A stretch of DNA of 36,640 nt from Verrucomicrobiota bacterium (lineage in GTDB: Bacteria > Verrucomicrobiota > Verrucomicrobiia > JABWAM01): contig JACQHZ010000411.1 of assembly GCA_016198745.1 (NCBI GenBank), positions 1-36,640 on the forward strand, read 5' to 3'. The notes below the pieces were generated by a model. That model ran no database searches and had not been told where the DNA came from. It worked only from the letters and a program-made list of their open reading frames with translations. Positions 1-8,775 of the stretch are shown here, piece by piece. The stretch's first letter is position 1. Each line of letters opens with the position of its first letter. The position numbers were made by a program, and so were the translations under genes.

Positions 1-27
1 ACGTAACGGTACGACTTCTCCGTAGCG

Positions 28-136
28 GTTTCAATCCACGCTCCGCTCACGGGAGCGGGGCGACATGGGAAACACGACGCTCCGGCGGAGGATCTGATGG
101 TTTCAATCCACGCTCCGCTCACGGGAGCGGGGCGAC
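28..136 (-). CRISPR. Leader end of a type I-C CRISPR array (two repeats, one spacer; array continues off the left edge)
   Basis: Two identical 37-nt repeats lie at 28-64 and 100-136 around a 35-nt spacer (65-99). Bases 1-27 are part of a further spacer. Read on the minus strand the repeat begins GTCGCCCCGCTCC and ends GTGGATTGAAAC, the classic 3' handle of type I-C crRNAs. Its inner part folds as CCGCTC-CCGT-GAGCGG. The repeats point the same way as the cas genes, so the array is transcribed leftward and the copy at 100-136 is leader-proximal. Both repeats are also preceded by a G, so a 38-nt repeat with a 34-nt spacer is equally possible. Most I-C repeats I know are nearer 32 nt. Confidence 0.93.
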
Positions 137-315
137 GGCGGCTGCGGAAGTGCCTCAGCCGCAAGAGGTATATAGCGGATTGGCGCGATCCTGGCCAGTG
201 TCTTGTGGATTGGCCAAACCTGATGTCAAAGAACAAGCAGAATCATCGTGATGCGAAGCACTTACACTCGGCGCGTACCCCTTGGGAGGAACGGTCTCGC
301 TGGGGGTTCGCGCCG
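137..315 (-). promoter_or_regulatory. Probable CRISPR leader between cas2 and the array
   Basis: This 179-bp stretch has no convincing gene and sits where a leader belongs: after the stop of cas2 and before the first repeat in the direction of transcription. On the minus strand a TGGCCA, 17 nt and TATATA arrangement ends about 168-173, roughly 30 bp before the first repeat, and is a candidate leader promoter. No degenerate third repeat is visible. The promoter call is weak; the leader call follows from position and repeat orientation. Confidence 0.5.
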
Positions 316-606
316 TCAGGCAATCAGGGGGTTCTCATAGTTGACGCTGGGCTTTGTGCCGTGGTGTTCGATGCGCTTGGCGGCCCCTTCACCGAGAAAA
401 TAGAACCGCAAGGAGTCCTTGTCCGCGTCGAACTCCGTGAGCAGGCGATGCCGCAACTCCGTCCAGTCGGTTTCTCCCACCGTGACTTCGAAGACGGAGA
501 ATTGGACGCGCTGCCCATAGTCTTTGCAGGCTTGCGCGACGCGGCGCAACCGGCGCCGGCCTGCGGGGGTCTTGGTTTCGACATCGTAGCTGATAACGAT
601 CGTCAT
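316..606 (-). CDS. cas2: CRISPR-associated endoribonuclease-fold protein Cas2
   Basis: This 96-residue protein is of normal length for Cas2. It opens with the family's first beta strand MTIVISYDVE, carrying the conserved Asp8, followed by RRRLRRVAQACKDYG and the QFSVFEV strand of the ferredoxin-like fold. Cas2 dimers bridge two Cas1 dimers in the spacer-integration complex; the nuclease activity seen in some members is not needed for that. It is the last gene of the minus-strand cas operon, 7 bp after cas1, with the leader and array immediately downstream. ATG at 604-606 is the only sensible start. Gene order and sequence agree with type I-C. Confidence 0.95.
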   Translation of the reverse strand: MTIVISYDVETKTPAGRRRLRRVAQACKDYGQRVQFSVFEVTVGETDWTELRHRLLTEFDADKDSLRFYFLGEGAAKRIEHHGTKPSVNYENPLIA

Positions 607-613
607 GGCGGAT

Positions 614-1648
614 TCAACTCATCGTAAACGGCGGGTACTCCGGCAGGTCGCCGCGCAAGGCGCGGGCAAGCAAGCGCGCCTGCACATGCGGAACGAGGGC
701 CAGCGAGATTTCGTCCTGGGTGACCGGGTGGGTGATGGTCTCTTGTTTGCGCTGTTGCCATGCGACGAGCACTGCCTTCCGCGCGGTATCGGTGAGACGG
801 AACGCGCCGCCGTCCTGGGCGGCGAAGTCCTCGTGTTTGAGTTGTTCGCGGTTGACCAGCGCCAGCGCGAGCCGGTCGGCAAATGGAGCGCGCAGTTCCT
901 CCTGCATGTCCAGCGCCAACGACGGCCGACCGGCCCGGTCCGCATGCAGGAAACCGATGGCGGGATCGAGGCCAATGGCCAGTAACGCCGATTCCACGTC
1001 GTGCCGCAGCAGCGCGTAAAGAAAAGACAACAGCGCGTTCATCGGATCGCGCGGCGGTCGGCGAGTGCGTTCCTTCAGGCCGAAAACCTCCCGGTTGCGC
1101 TTGACCATCCCGGCGAAGCCGCCGAAGTATGCGCGAGCGGCATCCCCTTCGCGTCCACGCAACGAGTCGAGATCGGTGGATCGTTCGAGATAGCGCAGCG
1201 CCGTGTCGTGCGTGCCGGCCGCCTGGCGGAGCGTCTCCTGATCGGCGCCGTCGTCGGTTTCGCGGGCGGCGCGCAACAGCAGTTGCCGGGTGTTATGGAG
1301 TTTGCCAAGCACGAACGTGCGGGCCAACGCCAGCGTCCGGGCGGGGTCGGCGGCGGCGGCGAACTGGGCGCGGCGGATTTGGGCGCTCCCGTTGGGTTCG
1401 CCTTCGATCCGGGCGGTGAACCGCCCATTCTCGGACAGGAAACTCAGGCCGATGCCGTTCTCGGCGCACGCTCCCAGCGTGGCGGTACTGACGGTGAGCA
1501 CGCCGAAGCAAACCACGCTGCCCAAATGGTGCATCGGGACGCGCAGTTTTTCCTCGTCGCCGACTTTGACCACCAGGTTTTCGTGGTCGCGGAAGACATA
1601 CGCGCCCGGGGTGGTGACGAACAGGGTGTTGAGATAGGTGGATTTCAT
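614..1648 (-). CDS. cas1: CRISPR-associated integrase Cas1 (type I-C)
   Basis: This is the 344-residue Cas1 integrase that inserts new spacers at the leader end of the array with Cas2. The N-terminal beta domain (about 1-85) is followed by the alpha-helical catalytic domain. The metal ligands are visible as Glu167 in the segment REGDAARAYF, His235 in IGFLHADR, and Asp247 with nearby Glu250 in LALDMQEEL. The length matches I-C Cas1 proteins. Its ATG overlaps the cas4 stop by four bases (ATGA), so the two are translationally coupled, and cas2 follows after 7 bp. Nothing suggests loss of function. Confidence 0.96.
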   Translation of the reverse strand: MKSTYLNTLFVTTPGAYVFRDHENLVVKVGDEEKLRVPMHHLGSVVCFGVLTVSTATLGACAENGIGLSFLSENGRFTARIEGEPNGSAQIRRAQFAAAADPARTLALARTFVLGKLHNTRQLLLRAARETDDGADQETLRQAAGTHDTALRYLERSTDLDSLRGREGDAARAYFGGFAGMVKRNREVFGLKERTRRPPRDPMNALLSFLYALLRHDVESALLAIGLDPAIGFLHADRAGRPSLALDMQEELRAPFADRLALALVNREQLKHEDFAAQDGGAFRLTDTARKAVLVAWQQRKQETITHPVTQDEISLALVPHVQARLLARALRGDLPEYPPFTMS

Positions 1649-2298
1649 GGTGTTTCACCGTAGAGGCTTCGGATGTAGCGGGTGACGTTGGCCGGTTTGG
1701 CCGCAACCGATGGCAGGCAATCGTCGCGTAGCGAACAATCTTCGCAACGGTCATCGTTCACGGGTGGCGGGGTCCGTTGGGCACGTACCAACGCGTGGTA
1801 ATCCGCCGCTGCCTGCGTGGTCGTCGCGCGAAGCGTCTCATCAAACCGCACGTCGAGACGACGTTTCGAGGCGTCGTAAAACAGGGCGCCGGCCGGAATC
1901 TCGCAGTGGAACATTTCTTCCAACGCCATCGCCTGCGCACAGAGCTGAATCTGGTCCGCCAGCCGTTGGCGGCGGCGACCGCGCTTGTACTCGACCGGGA
2001 ACGGACATTCCCCGTGGAACTCAACCACGTCGGCGATGCCGAACACACCGAGCCGGCGCGACACCAGCGGCAGGGAGCGAGCGACGCGGCAACCGGCCTC
2101 GCTATGCGTCCCGGCCTCGTCCACCCGCTCGTGCAGGTGATGCCCTTCGAGTGTGAACCGGTTCTCGGCAAACACGCCCTCGACATGGATCAATGCGCAC
2201 TGGCGCGGGCAGAACACGACATGCTGCAACCCGGACAGAGGAAGCAGTTCTTCCTCATTTGGAGGACCATGCTCTGCCGTGGCGGGAAAGTCCGTCAT
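1645..2298 (-). CDS. cas4: CRISPR-associated exonuclease Cas4 (type I-C)
   Basis: From ATG at 2298 this gives 217 residues. Cas4 is an iron-sulphur, RecB-like nuclease that trims prespacers and helps choose the PAM. The four cluster cysteines are visible: Cys30 and Cys34 (CPRQCAL) near the N terminus, Cys185, Cys188 and Cys194 (CEDCSLRDDC) near the C terminus. The nuclease core carries a PVEYKRGRRR segment, the E-x-K part of the PD-(D/E)XK motif. The frame is open further upstream to 2439, but that would run into the HEPN gene and adds no recognisable sequence, so I chose the internal ATG. It is coupled to cas1 by an ATGA overlap. Confidence 0.92.
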   Translation of the reverse strand: MTDFPATAEHGPPNEEELLPLSGLQHVVFCPRQCALIHVEGVFAENRFTLEGHHLHERVDEAGTHSEAGCRVARSLPLVSRRLGVFGIADVVEFHGECPFPVEYKRGRRRQRLADQIQLCAQAMALEEMFHCEIPAGALFYDASKRRLDVRFDETLRATTTQAAADYHALVRAQRTPPPVNDDRCEDCSLRDDCLPSVAAKPANVTRYIRSLYGETP

Positions 2299-2348
2299 GT
2301 CTGTACCGTTGGAAGGGGCGCGAATTGCAGCCGATCCATGGTCACCGC

Positions 2349-2732
2349 TCAAGGGACGTTCAGGGCGGCGAACAGCCGTTCCACCTCGGTGTGAACCTGA
2401 CGGAGCTCCACTGCGGACGGAGTCGGCTCGGCGTCCCATGAGACATAGCGTTCCTCAAAGAACTCTTTCGACAACAGCGCGGCGGACGGCGCAAACCAAT
2501 CGAGGTCGAGACTGCGAGCTTTGATCTCATCGAGTAGAAATACCAGATCGTGGGTCTTGATCAGTTTCCAGCCGTGGGCGAGCAGCCAACCTTTGCAGGC
2601 TTTTTCGGCGGCCTGCTGTAATTGCATGGCCGCATAGGGCAAATCGTCCTGTTCCAGATCGCGTCGGGCCTTGTCGAGATCGCGACGCGCCAGTTGATGC
2701 CAGTTGGCGGGTTGGCCGGGGTCACCTTTCAT
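2349..2732 (-). CDS. HEPN-domain protein, partner of the adjacent nucleotidyltransferase
   Basis: This 127-residue, mostly helical protein looks like the HEPN family that pairs with minimal nucleotidyltransferases. Visible features are RRDLDKARRDLEQ in helix 1, the long helix YAAMQLQQAAEKACKGWLLAHG, then KTHDL (His61) and a later EERYV. The R-x4-6-H motif of RNase-type HEPN toxins is not apparent, so it may belong to the non-RNase PF05168-like branch. It overlaps the upstream nucleotidyltransferase by 11 bp. The pair lies inside the cas operon, between cas7 and cas4, 50 bp before cas4. In such pairs the HEPN protein is usually the toxin, silenced by modification from its partner; that role here is inference. 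ATG at 2732 is chosen because upstream frame extension is antisense to the partner gene. Confidence 0.82.
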   Translation of the reverse strand: MKGDPGQPANWHQLARRDLDKARRDLEQDDLPYAAMQLQQAAEKACKGWLLAHGWKLIKTHDLVFLLDEIKARSLDLDWFAPSAALLSKEFFEERYVSWDAEPTPSAVELRQVHTEVERLFAALNVP

Positions 2733-3048
2733 GGAGCGGCACTCCGTGGTTGACAATTTCCTCATAAACGCCGGTTGGGCGATGGCGCGCTTCCTGCCAG
2801 CGCTCGGGGGTGAGCACCAGCAAATCGAACGGCCGGCGCAGGCCGGCCCGGGAGAGACATAATCGGGCTTCAACGGAGGGGCGGGGTGAATTGGCGCGGG
2901 CCGGTCGCACCACCAGCAGGTCAATATCGCTGTGTTCGGTGGCGACGCCGGTGGCGGCCGAGCCGAACAACCAGACCTCCGTGGCGCCGAACTCGCGGGT
3001 CAGCGCCGCGACCGCTCGCTCAATGTCGGTTGGTTGGGGCGCTACCAT
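2722..3048 (-). CDS. Minimal nucleotidyltransferase (MNT/MntA-type) in the cas operon
   Basis: This 108-residue protein has the polymerase-beta nucleotidyltransferase signature: Gly29-Ser30, then Ser40-Asp41-Ile-Asp43-Leu-Leu-Val. A later acidic position is found in PFDLLVLT. Minimal nucleotidyltransferases pair with HEPN proteins; MntA-type members add AMP to a HEPN toxin (HepT) and neutralise it. Its stop overlaps the HEPN gene by 11 bp. A good Shine-Dalgarno, AAGGAG, precedes the ATG at 3048 at 11-nt spacing, and the same 12-nt word is repeated 29 bp upstream. The gene is not a normal part of type I-C operons. It probably arrived as a cassette and is now co-transcribed with the cas genes. 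Confidence 0.86.
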   Translation of the reverse strand: MVAPQPTDIERAVAALTREFGATEVWLFGSAATGVATEHSDIDLLVVRPARANSPRPSVEARLCLSRAGLRRPFDLLVLTPERWQEARHRPTGVYEEIVNHGVPLHER

Positions 3049-3053
3049 GACCG

Positions 3054-3094
3054 TGTAATCTCCTTCGTGCTCACGACGTCAATGTAATCTCCTT
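3054..3094. repeat. 12-bp direct repeat carrying a Shine-Dalgarno, between cas7 and the MNT gene
   Basis: The word TGTAATCTCCTT occurs at 3054-3065 and 3083-3094, 29 bp apart. On the coding strand it reads AAGGAGATTACA and includes a ribosome-binding site. The copy nearest the MNT start probably serves that gene. The outer copy may be a leftover from the ancestral cas7-cas4 junction or a by-product of the cassette's insertion. Confidence 0.6.
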
Positions 3095-3113
3095 TGGGGG
3101 CGATTGCCAGCGC

Positions 3114-4058
3114 TCACAGCAACTCGATCAGTTTCACGCCTTGCGGAATCTGGGCAGGCTCAATTTTGACCTCGTAGTCTGAGAAGGTGCGGGCCGGTTT
3201 TTTCTTCTCTTCGTCGGTTCCGCGGCGTTCGATCTTCACCAGCTCAAACAGCTTGTGCGCCGGATGATTGCCCAAAGCGCTGTCGTGTCTGAAGACGATC
3301 AGCTTCTGGGTGGCCATCAGGCCGCGCGCGGCGCTGCGGTCGTGCTCGAACATGGAATCGTGTACCGGCTCATCAACGCCGGACCGCCCACAGAGCGCGT
3401 GCCACAGCAATTTCAAATCGTCCTCGCTGAACTTCGTCTGGTTGGCGAGGTGCGCGGAGACGAAGCCATGCGCCACATACAGCCCGTACGGCACGGTGTT
3501 CTTGCGCCCCATCGTGCGGTTGTCACCGCTTTGCTTTTCGGCTTCTTCTTCGGTGGCCACAGCCATGCGGGTAATCGCATGTTCCAGCGACACGATGGGG
3601 TCAACCGACCGCCCAAAGGTCATCTGAACCGGACCACGCACCTGCCCCGCATTCGCACCGGTGGACATCACCGCACCAAAGGTGCGGATGTCATAGAACG
3701 TCTGGCACATCTGGTCGCGCGCCCGCTCAACTTCCTTGCCTTGGCCGACGCCCTTCTCGTTGCGCTTCTTGCCGTCCTTCTCATCCACTGGCGGTTTCTC
3801 CAAATCGATGCTCAGAGCTTGGTAGGAAGAATCAATCAGACGGTTCAACACGGCTTTCTCCTTCACAAAGATGTCCTGTCCTTTCAGCAACACATAGTTT
3901 CTCACCTTGCGTTTCAAGCACACGTCGGTGACGAGACCACAGCCGGTCTCGGCATCCACGCGGGGCAGGTTGCCGGCGTCGGGGTCACCATTGGGGTTGC
4001 CGTCCTTGACATCAAAGATCAGGACGAAATCATAGCGGTTCTTAACGGGATTGCTCAT
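3114..4058 (-). CDS. cas7: Cas7 (Csd2), type I-C Cascade backbone
   Basis: This 314-residue RAMP-fold protein polymerises along the crRNA spacer to form the Cascade backbone. The N terminus, [19 protein letters not shown] followed by [19 protein letters not shown], is the Csd2/Csh2-type opening. GRSVDPIV and [17 protein letters not shown] are further family-like segments. Start at ATG 4058 is supported by a strong AAAGGAG 8 bases upstream; an upstream extension of the frame overlaps cas8c and is unlikely. It lies 16 bp after cas8c, and the MNT gene follows after 65 bp. The sequence appears intact. Confidence 0.95.
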   Translation of the reverse strand: MSNPVKNRYDFVLIFDVKDGNPNGDPDAGNLPRVDAETGCGLVTDVCLKRKVRNYVLLKGQDIFVKEKAVLNRLIDSSYQALSIDLEKPPVDEKDGKKRNEKGVGQGKEVERARDQMCQTFYDIRTFGAVMSTGANAGQVRGPVQMTFGRSVDPIVSLEHAITRMAVATEEEAEKQSGDNRTMGRKNTVPYGLYVAHGFVSAHLANQTKFSEDDLKLLWHALCGRSGVDEPVHDSMFEHDRSAARGLMATQKLIVFRHDSALGNHPAHKLFELVKIERRGTDEEKKKPARTFSDYEVKIEPAQIPQGVKLIELL

Positions 4059-4074
4059 GGTCGGTCTCCTTTGG

Positions 4075-5859
4075 TTATTGGTTGTCGTTTTTCTTGGTGT
4101 AAAAATCCTGCATCTGATGGTAGTAGCCGATGGCGAACCGGCCCTGGTCTTCCAGCCGAAGATGCGCGGGGAAATCGGCAACGCCGGCCATGATCTCGCC
4201 CAGCAGTTTCTCAAAGAACTTGCGCCGACCGATGCTGTCGAGTTTGGCGAGGTGGTGGTTTTTTAGATGCATCAGGTTGCCGTAAACCGTGACCGGCGTG
4301 CTGGAGGCAGCGCCGTAGAACTTGTCACGGATGGTGGCATTGAGGCCGGGACTCGCTTCCTGCTGGATTTTTTCCAGTGCGGCAAAGAGTCGCCCCATCC
4401 GGTAGCCGATGTTGATGTTGTTGGGATCGAGACTCACGTGTAGTTCCTCCTGTTGTTGGGGGTTCTTGAAGCGGGTTGAGCGGTTGAGACAGGCTTTGAT
4501 GAGCGCGGCCCGCTCGTAGGTCACATTCGGCAAGGGCTTACCGGTTCGCTTGTCTTTCTTCGATTGTTCTGCCCTCACGCGACGGATGGCGGCCTGCAGT
4601 AGTGTTTGGGGATACGGCAGGCACTCCAAGATTGCGCGCACCACATCCCCGCCGAGATTCGGGGGGAGCTTGTCATCATCTTCCAACGGGGCAACCGCGT
4701 GAAGCAGTCTTCTGACATGCAAAGCCGGGTTGGAATTGACTTCATGTGTAATTGTGAGGTCATCGACATGCTGTTTGAATCGCTTCCCCATTTCCTTGAC
4801 CGTAGCAACATGCCAGAAGCGGACGGCGATACGCGCCGAGTTTGGAGACAGACCAAGAACGTAAAACCTCGTGTCATCATTTGGAACAACGTACGCTCCG
4901 CTCCAGATTGATGCATACATGGCTTTGACGGCGTCCGAATTGTGATCAGGGTCGTCCTTGCGCGGCTCGTCGAAAAACAAAATCGCCTCGTTCTCAAATG
5001 CTGACGTCTTGGCCGACCAAAAAACCGTGGTAGCATCGCCGACCTGAATGCGTTGCCGCTTGGATTTCAGGAGCGTGTTCAATCCGGTCGTATAAGCAAA
5101 CTCCGCAGACTTGGAAACTGGCGCATTAAAGCACTGCTCTTTGCCGTAGGAGTCGTAACCGGAGTTCTTTTGAAACGCTATAAGGCTCTTGGTGTCCTTG
5201 TTGATGGACGTGCGCCCGTGTGTTCTTGCGATTTCACCGTACTCTCCTGTGATTAGGCAGCGCCCAAATATCTTCTTCTCATCGCTTGTCTTCTCATCTG
5301 AAGTTACTTGTTGAGATACGGAAGATCGCACAACGGCTTGCACGGCCGGGCGGCATGGAATTGGCAACTCCTCGCCGGCCAAGCGGAAGGTCATATTGCA
5401 CGATAGTAGCTTCAGACATTCAGCCCATGCGGCATGGGTCTTGAGTGCCGCCATATCATTTGGTTTGGAGTAGAAGTGAAGTATCGCCTTCACGCCCTCA
5501 TCCTGAGTCAAACAGCCCGGCAACACTTTTAGGGAATCGAGCCAAGTTTGATGTTGTTTGGCTGCCTTCGAATCGCCTTCGGGCTGACCGAACAAGTAGC
5601 CAATGTGATCCCACAGCAGAAAGGTGGTCGCAAAACTTCTACTGCCCGTGCGGGTCTTGGAACGGGGGAGCAGGTATGTCTTAGCGACCAAGCGATCCCC
5701 AACTGTTTCACGAGTGTCCTCCAAGTTCACGAATTGGCCATCGGGCTTGATGACGACAAGGAACGGTATCCCCTTTTTCTCGAAACCTTCTGGCGCAATC
5801 CCACTCTCTGGGTCGGCAGCTTTGCGGTCGTAGTATTCCTTGAGAGCTTGCAGGATCAT
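4075..5859 (-). CDS. cas8c: Cas8c (Csd1), large subunit of type I-C Cascade
   Basis: This 594-residue protein is the PAM-reading large subunit of the type I-C effector. The opening [20 protein letters not shown] and the middle segments [20 protein letters not shown] and [13 protein letters not shown] are characteristic of Csd1. The C-terminal region of the I-C large-subunit gene also encodes the small subunit Cas11c from an internal start; I cannot pick that start by eye, but Met codons preceded by purine-rich stretches exist in the last third. ATG overlaps the cas5 stop (ATGA), and cas7 follows after 16 bp. No frameshift is seen. Confidence 0.94.
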   Translation of the reverse strand: MILQALKEYYDRKAADPESGIAPEGFEKKGIPFLVVIKPDGQFVNLEDTRETVGDRLVAKTYLLPRSKTRTGSRSFATTFLLWDHIGYLFGQPEGDSKAAKQHQTWLDSLKVLPGCLTQDEGVKAILHFYSKPNDMAALKTHAAWAECLKLLSCNMTFRLAGEELPIPCRPAVQAVVRSSVSQQVTSDEKTSDEKKIFGRCLITGEYGEIARTHGRTSINKDTKSLIAFQKNSGYDSYGKEQCFNAPVSKSAEFAYTTGLNTLLKSKRQRIQVGDATTVFWSAKTSAFENEAILFFDEPRKDDPDHNSDAVKAMYASIWSGAYVVPNDDTRFYVLGLSPNSARIAVRFWHVATVKEMGKRFKQHVDDLTITHEVNSNPALHVRRLLHAVAPLEDDDKLPPNLGGDVVRAILECLPYPQTLLQAAIRRVRAEQSKKDKRTGKPLPNVTYERAALIKACLNRSTRFKNPQQQEELHVSLDPNNINIGYRMGRLFAALEKIQQEASPGLNATIRDKFYGAASSTPVTVYGNLMHLKNHHLAKLDSIGRRKFFEKLLGEIMAGVADFPAHLRLEDQGRFAIGYYHQMQDFYTKKNDNQ

Positions 5860-6566
5860 CCTCGCACCTCCACTTGGTTGCGGTCGGTGTTGATCGCGCC
5901 GTTGTCGAGTTGGGCGCGGAAAAACAACAGCTTGGGACCGGCGGGGTCGGTGTAGTCGAGATCGTAGAGCATCCAGCCGAGATCGCGGGTTTCGGCGATG
6001 GGCGTGGCTGGCTCCGCTTGCGGGTCAACCAACTGGAAAGCGGCGGAGAATTCCCGGCAGCCGAGATAGGGTTGATTGAAACACTGCCCTTTCTTTGCCC
6101 GCCGTTCGAACATGGCAGCGTACTTGGCTTCCGTCTCGTCCTTGCGGACATCGGGCTTGCGAAGGTCTTCGGCTTCGTCGGCAGCAATCAGATACTCCGG
6201 CACGGGATTGATGACTTTGCCGCGTTGGTCGGGCGGAATGAATTCAAATTCGGCATGAAGGCGGTACTTCACGTCGCGCAGGAACAGCCCCGCGCGTTGC
6301 TGGCGCTCGTCTTCGATGAAAATGCCGTCCGAGCGGGGCGAAGCGACTTTGCCGACCTCGTTGCGGCGGACGGATACCCACCGGATCGGGGCGAGCACCT
6401 CGATCTTCTTCACGTGCCAGCGGATGGCCGGCTTCCACAGGATGGCGTCAAAGATGGCCCGCGCGGCGGACGGCGTGATCACGTCGTAGCTGACACGCTC
6501 GACTTTCATTTCCGGGCGCGTGAAGCAGGCGTACGGCCCGCTGACTTCCAGGCAAAATCCTCTCAT
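5856..6566 (-). CDS. cas5c: Cas5 (Cas5d/Cas5c), crRNA-processing subunit of type I-C
   Basis: This 236-residue RAMP protein starts with a family-typical strand, GFCLEVSGPYACFTRPEMK, and the helix PSAARAIFDAILWKPAIRW. In type I-C there is no Cas6; Cas5 cuts the pre-crRNA in the repeat and stays on the 5' handle, which fits the absence of any cas6 here. The gene sits between cas3 (19 bp upstream) and cas8c (4-bp overlap). The C-terminal half, with GYYxDYTDPAGPKLLFFRAQL-like sequence, is standard. The strongly folded repeat in the array is a suitable substrate for its cleavage. Confidence 0.93.
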   Translation of the reverse strand: MRGFCLEVSGPYACFTRPEMKVERVSYDVITPSAARAIFDAILWKPAIRWHVKKIEVLAPIRWVSVRRNEVGKVASPRSDGIFIEDERQQRAGLFLRDVKYRLHAEFEFIPPDQRGKVINPVPEYLIAADEAEDLRKPDVRKDETEAKYAAMFERRAKKGQCFNQPYLGCREFSAAFQLVDPQAEPATPIAETRDLGWMLYDLDYTDPAGPKLLFFRAQLDNGAINTDRNQVEVRG

Positions 6567-6585
6567 GTTGTTCCTCGTGCTTGGT

Positions 6586-8775
6586 TCATTGGATCAAATC
6601 TTCAACGGGCAGATTTCCAGCATACACGTCCAACCCGATTCTGTGATCATAAATCTTCAAGCAGGATTGCGCAATGATACCGGGCGCTTTGACCGGCTCG
6701 ACTTCTTCCAGCCGTCCATCGTCCCGCATGGCCGTTACCATGCGGGACGGCAGGTTGACCGTGTACCGCTGGAGCGCGCGCATGATTTCGCGCGTCGGTC
6801 CGGCAAATCGCAAGCGGGTGAGCCATTGCTCGCTGTTCATGTAGCGGACGAGGACCGGCTGCTGAGCTTGATCGTCAATGAGCTTGAACTGTTCAGCGGC
6901 GGTGCGGAACTGGAAGTGCAATGTTGGATTCGCATCCCTTACGAGCAAATCGTGGAACTGGCTACCGGTGTCGTTGACCCTCGAGTAAAACAACCGAAAG
7001 TAGCGGTTGTAAGCATCCGGCTGCTGGGGATCGAATCCTGCCAACGCGCAAAGTTCGCGGGTGGTGTTTTCGCCCTTGAGCAGCAAGCCTCGCGGCGCGG
7101 GTTTGGGTGGCACGAAAACATGCACTTCGCCCAGCCGTTCGCCATCGTTCAACTTGCCTTCCCGGTTGCACCGGCCGGCAGCCTGGGCAACGGAGTCCAA
7201 TCCCGCCAAGGCGCGATAGACGACGGGAAAATCAATGTCCACGCCCGCTTCAACCAGTTGGGTTGAAACAACCCGGACCGGCTGGCCGGCCTTCAGTGCG
7301 GCTTTGGTTTCGTCAATCACTGTCGAGCGGTGCGCGCCGCACATGAGCGCGGAAAGGTGAACAGTTCCTTCCGGCATCAGTTTGAACAGATCGTGGCAAT
7401 CGCGGCGCGTGTTGACCACGCACAGAACTTGATCGTGCCGCCGCAATCGTTGGGCGAGCGCCGCCCAATCGGTTGGTTCCTGCAACGAAGCGGGGAATTG
7501 GATTTTGGTGCGTTTCAGTCGCTCGTAGAGGTTCAGTTCCCGCGGGATGATCTCGGTGGGCGGGTCAATCTTGGGCAAAGCCGGTTGCGTGGCGGTGGCC
7601 AGCACCAGCGTCACGCCGTAGTTGCGGACCAGCTCGTTCATCGCGTCCACGCACGGGGTGAGCAGTTCCGGCGGCAGAAGTTGGGCTTCATCGAGGATGA
7701 CGACGCTGTTGACGAGGTTGTGAAGTTTGCGACACCGGCTGGGCTTGGCGGCGTAGAGCGATTCGAAGAACTGGACGTTGGTGGTGACGATGATCGGCGC
7801 GTCCCAGTTGTCCGTGGCGAGTTGCGAACGCAATGTTTCCTTTTCCGGGTTGAGGTTACAGTGATGCTCCACCACATTCCCGTGTCCGAAGATGTCCGCC
7901 AGGATGCTTCCGGTCTGCTCGATGATGCTGGTGTACGGAATGACGTAGATCACGCGCTGGTGTCCGTGCTTCAACGCGTGGCGCAATGCGAAGGCCATCG
8001 CCGAAAGCGTCTTCCCACCGCCGGTCGGCACGGTCAGTGAGAACATCCCCTTGGGCATGTCCGCCTTCTGTTCGCAGGCGCGACGGATTTCAGCGCGAAT
8101 CCTGTTCACCGGCGTCTTTTTCGCAGCGCGTTCCAGGTTCTCCACGGCATTGAAAAAGAGCATAGCCAGATCTTGAATTCTTGGAAACCGGCCTCGTTTT
8201 TCCGCTTTTTCCCGCTCCATGAACTGTTCGGTGTCCAGGTAATCGGCATCAACCAAGCAGGAGAAAAGCATCCGCACCCAAAAATGAAAGTTCGGCGGCT
8301 TCACGAAAGACGGTGGACGCGCAAGCGGCCGCAACTTCGTCAGAGCCTCCTCCGCAAAACACCGGATGCGTGCCACATTGATCCTGCCTTCAGGGAGACG
8401 ATTCTGGAGCGCGGCATTCCCCGTCTCAGCGGAATGCCAGTCCGGCAACCCCGCATGATGGCCGGCTGCCAGATAAGCGAGGATTCGACCGGGAAGCCCA
8501 AGCCGGTCTTCGGACAAAGCGGCGCCCGCCGAAGAGTGATTAACCCGGCCAGAATCATATTCGGAATCATCCAGTCCATTCGAGCGGCGAAGATACCCTT
8601 GGAAAACGGAATCGGCCTTGCCAACATCATGTAGCCAACCAGCATTCCAAGCCCAGTCGGTTGAGTTGAATCCAGCCGCAAAATCACACGCTCCTTTCGC
8701 CGTCTCCTGAAGATGCCGTTCCAACGGATGCCATTGTTCGGGGGGACTATCCGGTTTGGAGTGGGCGTAGGGCAT
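6586..8775 (-). CDS. cas3: Cas3 helicase-nuclease (HD + DExD/H), type I-C
   Basis: This 729-residue protein unwinds and shreds target DNA recruited by Cascade. The N-terminal HD nuclease domain shows HSKPD, WLHDVGK and GHHAGLPDWHS. The helicase follows, with motif I PTGGGKT near residue 252, the DEAQ Walker B near 362 and the TATQP motif near 392. Segments around QLVEAGVDIDFPVVYR and AAGRCNREG are helicase motifs V and VI. I chose ATG 8775, preceded by GGAAG and leading straight into the family-like MPYAHSKPD; a TTG at 8838 would add 21 unconvincing residues. It is the first gene of the cas operon. All catalytic motifs seem present, so the system looks interference-competent. Confidence 0.95.
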   Translation of the reverse strand: MPYAHSKPDSPPEQWHPLERHLQETAKGACDFAAGFNSTDWAWNAGWLHDVGKADSVFQGYLRRSNGLDDSEYDSGRVNHSSAGAALSEDRLGLPGRILAYLAAGHHAGLPDWHSAETGNAALQNRLPEGRINVARIRCFAEEALTKLRPLARPPSFVKPPNFHFWVRMLFSCLVDADYLDTEQFMEREKAEKRGRFPRIQDLAMLFFNAVENLERAAKKTPVNRIRAEIRRACEQKADMPKGMFSLTVPTGGGKTLSAMAFALRHALKHGHQRVIYVIPYTSIIEQTGSILADIFGHGNVVEHHCNLNPEKETLRSQLATDNWDAPIIVTTNVQFFESLYAAKPSRCRKLHNLVNSVVILDEAQLLPPELLTPCVDAMNELVRNYGVTLVLATATQPALPKIDPPTEIIPRELNLYERLKRTKIQFPASLQEPTDWAALAQRLRRHDQVLCVVNTRRDCHDLFKLMPEGTVHLSALMCGAHRSTVIDETKAALKAGQPVRVVSTQLVEAGVDIDFPVVYRALAGLDSVAQAAGRCNREGKLNDGERLGEVHVFVPPKPAPRGLLLKGENTTRELCALAGFDPQQPDAYNRYFRLFYSRVNDTGSQFHDLLVRDANPTLHFQFRTAAEQFKLIDDQAQQPVLVRYMNSEQWLTRLRFAGPTREIMRALQRYTVNLPSRMVTAMRDDGRLEEVEPVKAPGIIAQSCLKIYDHRIGLDVYAGNLPVEDLIQ

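Noticed and set aside
137-315. Further degenerate CRISPR repeats between the array and cas2
   Set aside because: No second match to the repeat ends or stem is visible; the region is better read as the leader.
97-627. A plus-strand frame starting inside the CRISPR repeat and crossing cas2
   Set aside because: It begins in repeat sequence and is antisense to cas2.
4059-4074. A CreTA-like small RNA toxin-antitoxin between cas genes
   Set aside because: Spacers between cas genes are 16-65 bp, too short for such a unit; the protein pair MNT-HEPN is the only guard-like module seen.
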